DNA of 59,101 nt from an uncultured bacterium. GTDB taxonomy: Bacteria > Patescibacteriota > Minisyncoccia > Moranbacterales > GWC2-37-73. Under the pieces are notes generated by a model, which saw only the letters and a program-made list of their open reading frames with translations, had not been told where the DNA came from and did not search any database. The stretch spans positions 1 to 59,101 of the forward strand of contig CAISKQ010000057.1 of the NCBI GenBank assembly GCA_903885965.1. Direction: 5' to 3'. The position numbers and the translations under genes are program-made. Shown one piece after another: positions 57,053-59,101 of this stretch. How positions within the stretch are numbered: the first letter of the stretch is position 1; each line of letters begins with the position of its first letter.

Positions 57053-58819
57053 CTATAACTTTTTCACTAAATACGTATCCTTCAACTTATACCCAGCTTT
57101 GCGATAATAATTTCGCACGCCGACGCCGGAGATGACGACAATTTTTTTGAGATTATATTCTTCCTTGGCGATGCGCTCAGCTTCAAGCAAAAGTTTTTTT
57201 CCAAGGCCAATATGCTGAGGTGATTTTGAATCTTTCTCATCAATCTGGGTCATTTTACCATAGGTGTGCACTTCGCGGATGATAGCTGCGTTTTGAAGAA
57301 CAGGCAACATTTTATACATTTTGTCATTCCCACGCGAACTTGGAATTCGCAAACGCAAAAGCGCAAACAATTTCTTCTTGTCCGGAGAAACATATTGCAA
57401 AAAGATTTCCTTTCCATTGGAAGCAGCATAATCAATTCTGTCTAAAATAATAGGTTCTTTAATGGTGTAACCTTCGCGAACTTCACGGCAACGAATGCAG
57501 GGACAATTTGAATCAGGAATAATAATCTGACGCAGATTGGAAATTGTCGGACCAGCGATGATGGAAGAAGTTGGCACATCACGGATCAGACGAGCAATGC
57601 GGACATAGGGCACAATGGCTTCGTTCTTGATTTTCAAAACCAATTTTTCAAAAACTTGGTTTGCTAGTGGTTTATAATTTTTTATTTTTTCCAAATCCAT
57701 CTCAGCATCCGTATTACACTTCTTTGCGGTCGCAAACTTTTGAAGTATCGGCAATTTTTGTTTTTTCCAAATTTTGTAGAGCAAGCTGTCTTTCAAAACG
57801 ACGGTTGGATAGATTTTAAGCATGTCGGGTTGAAATTCAGGGCTTTGGAAAAGCCTCCTGAACATCTCAAAATCACGCTTGGGGGTCGATCCTGGCAGGC
57901 CTGGCATCATGTGATAGTTCAGCTTAAAGCCAGCATCCTTGAGCATTTTGGTGGCCCTGATGGTGCTTGCAGTGAGGTGTCCACGTCGGTTTAGCTCCAA
58001 AACATCATCAAAAATGCTTTGCACGCCAAGCTCTACGCGGGTGCAACCAAGTTGACGAAAATTGAGCACCTCTTTTTCGTCGATATAGTCCGGTCTGGTC
58101 TCCAATGTTAGGCCAATAATTCTATGCCCCGCCTTTTCATTTTTCTTTTGCTCATCCAAAAGTTTTTCTTCAGCTAAACTCCTCCCATTAGTAAGGGGGT
58201 GAATGCGAGCGAGCGCAGTATTCACGGAGGGATTTGTGAGTCTTGGTTTATTTTTCGAATCCCCCTTTAATCCCCCTTTTCCAAAGGGGGAAAACTCATT
58301 GCACGCCTGAAAACATCTGGTGATAAATTTTTTTTGATAAGCTTTGGGTAGATAAGAAAATGTTCCGCCCATCACAATGAGTTCAATTTTGTCGGTTTTG
58401 TGACCATTAAGTTCGAGCGAACGCAGACGACTTTGGACTTGAAGATATGGATCAAAATGCGAATCAATGGCGCGCATCACGGCTGGCTCATTGGAGAGAT
58501 AACTTTTCGGCATTTCTTTTTCACTTGGGCAATAAATACATTGTCCAGGACAAGGGTAAGCCTTGGTCAGGACAGCCACCACTGCAACACCAGATTGAGT
58601 TCGAATGCGACGGCTGAGTAAAATTTCTTCAAAAGCCGGACTGGGTTGAATGATTTTTGTCGTGACCAATTCATTGTAGCGATCGCGCAAGTCAGCATTG
58701 GTTGGAATTGGAAGTTTGTATTGCTTGGAAAGTTTTTTCTTCAGTTGCAAAAATTCCTCCTGACTGGCCGGAAGCTGCTCGATTGCTGATTTTAGATATT
58801 GGTCGTAATTTTTTTCCAT
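57053..58819 (-). CDS. Elp3-family radical SAM/acetyltransferase; ORF track start 58855, likely start MEKNYDQ at 58819
   Basis: TKAYPCPGQCIYCPSEKEMPKSYLSNEPAVMRA, LIVMGGTFSYLPKAYQ, GLTLETRPDYI, C-terminal GNAT GLGKKLLLEAERIA. Confidence 0.94.
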   Translation of the reverse strand: MEKNYDQYLKSAIEQLPASQEEFLQLKKKLSKQYKLPIPTNADLRDRYNELVTTKIIQPSPAFEEILLSRRIRTQSGVAVVAVLTKAYPCPGQCIYCPSEKEMPKSYLSNEPAVMRAIDSHFDPYLQVQSRLRSLELNGHKTDKIELIVMGGTFSYLPKAYQKKFITRCFQACNEFSPFGKGGLKGDSKNKPRLTNPSVNTALARIHPLTNGRSLAEEKLLDEQKKNEKAGHRIIGLTLETRPDYIDEKEVLNFRQLGCTRVELGVQSIFDDVLELNRRGHLTASTIRATKMLKDAGFKLNYHMMPGLPGSTPKRDFEMFRRLFQSPEFQPDMLKIYPTVVLKDSLLYKIWKKQKLPILQKFATAKKCNTDAEMDLEKIKNYKPLANQVFEKLVLKIKNEAIVPYVRIARLIRDVPTSSIIAGPTISNLRQIIIPDSNCPCIRCREVREGYTIKEPIILDRIDYAASNGKEIFLQYVSPDKKKLFALLRLRIPSSRGNDKMYKMLPVLQNAAIIREVHTYGKMTQIDEKDSKSPQHIGLGKKLLLEAERIAKEEYNLKKIVVISGVGVRNYYRKAGYKLKDTYLVKKL

Positions 58820-58966
58820 ATCTTCAAGCCTAATATACAAAAGGGCAATAAGCAAGGGTTTGAGAATTTAAAATTTTTGGAACTTATGCTTGAAAATAAG
58901 TAAAGCAAAAAACTGTATTTTTTCTTCTTGGAGAAATGCGGTTTTTTTGATATAATCAAGGAGTAA

Positions 58967-59101
58967 GTGCGCCAAGAGAAGCTGAGTGTTTACAGTTGGT
59001 TCAAATCCAACCTGCTTAAAGGCTAACCACCAGAGCAGTACAGAACTCTGCATGTTAATTCAGTAATGAATTAGTGTGAAGCCAGAGCAATGGACTTGTT
59101 A
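58967..59101 (+). mobile_element. 5' end of a group II intron (domain I), truncated by window end
   Basis: Starts GTGCGCC, followed by AAGCTGAGTG...GGTTCAAATCCAACCTGCTT...GGCTAACCACC...GTGTGAAGCCAGAGCAATGGAC, typical of bacterial group II intron 5' ends. Confidence 0.7.

Noticed and set aside
58868-59053. 61-aa minus ORF QVGFEPTVNTQLLLAHLLLDYIKK
   Set aside because: Lies across the group II intron 5' end; no coding signal.

Overview
AT-rich 59.1 kb window with dense, mostly ordinary housekeeping content. The overall look (small gene set, monoderm-type type IV pilus operon, many short palindromes) suggests a Patescibacteria/CPR bacterium; this taxonomy is inference. Blocks in order: 3' tail of a group II intron; histidine kinase and response regulator; type IV pilus operon (PilB, PilC, pilin-like proteins, PilM/N/O); TrmB-type regulator divergent from a radical SAM gene that is followed by an unannotated 23-aa repeat peptide and a terminator; tRNA cluster; VanW, Hsp20, PrsW-like, ValS; an accessory island (about 19.77-25.96 kb) bracketed by two copies of a double-palindrome cassette and holding a degenerate copy of the rpoB promoter/leader, a truncated ATPase, orphan ORFs, a DDE transposase and a Fic protein; TsaD carrying several palindromic/low-complexity insertions; sigma factor; two DedA-like genes (one frameshifted); hydrolase, glycosyltransferase, peroxiredoxin, SOD; CAP protein; glycerol dehydrogenase; NrdA/NrdB; FKBP; AroE-like fusion; PBP1A; amidase; rpoB, rpoC; NUDIX; Elp3; and the 5' end of a second group II intron running off the window. 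Strongest leads: (1) the TrmB / radical SAM / GANTGS-repeat micropeptide locus as a candidate minimal RiPP-like system; (2) the duplicated rpoB leader, whose hairpin appears to covary between copies; (3) nested palindromic element families with compensatory changes, some lying in frame inside tsaD and elp3. All assignments come from reading the sequence; no database search was run.
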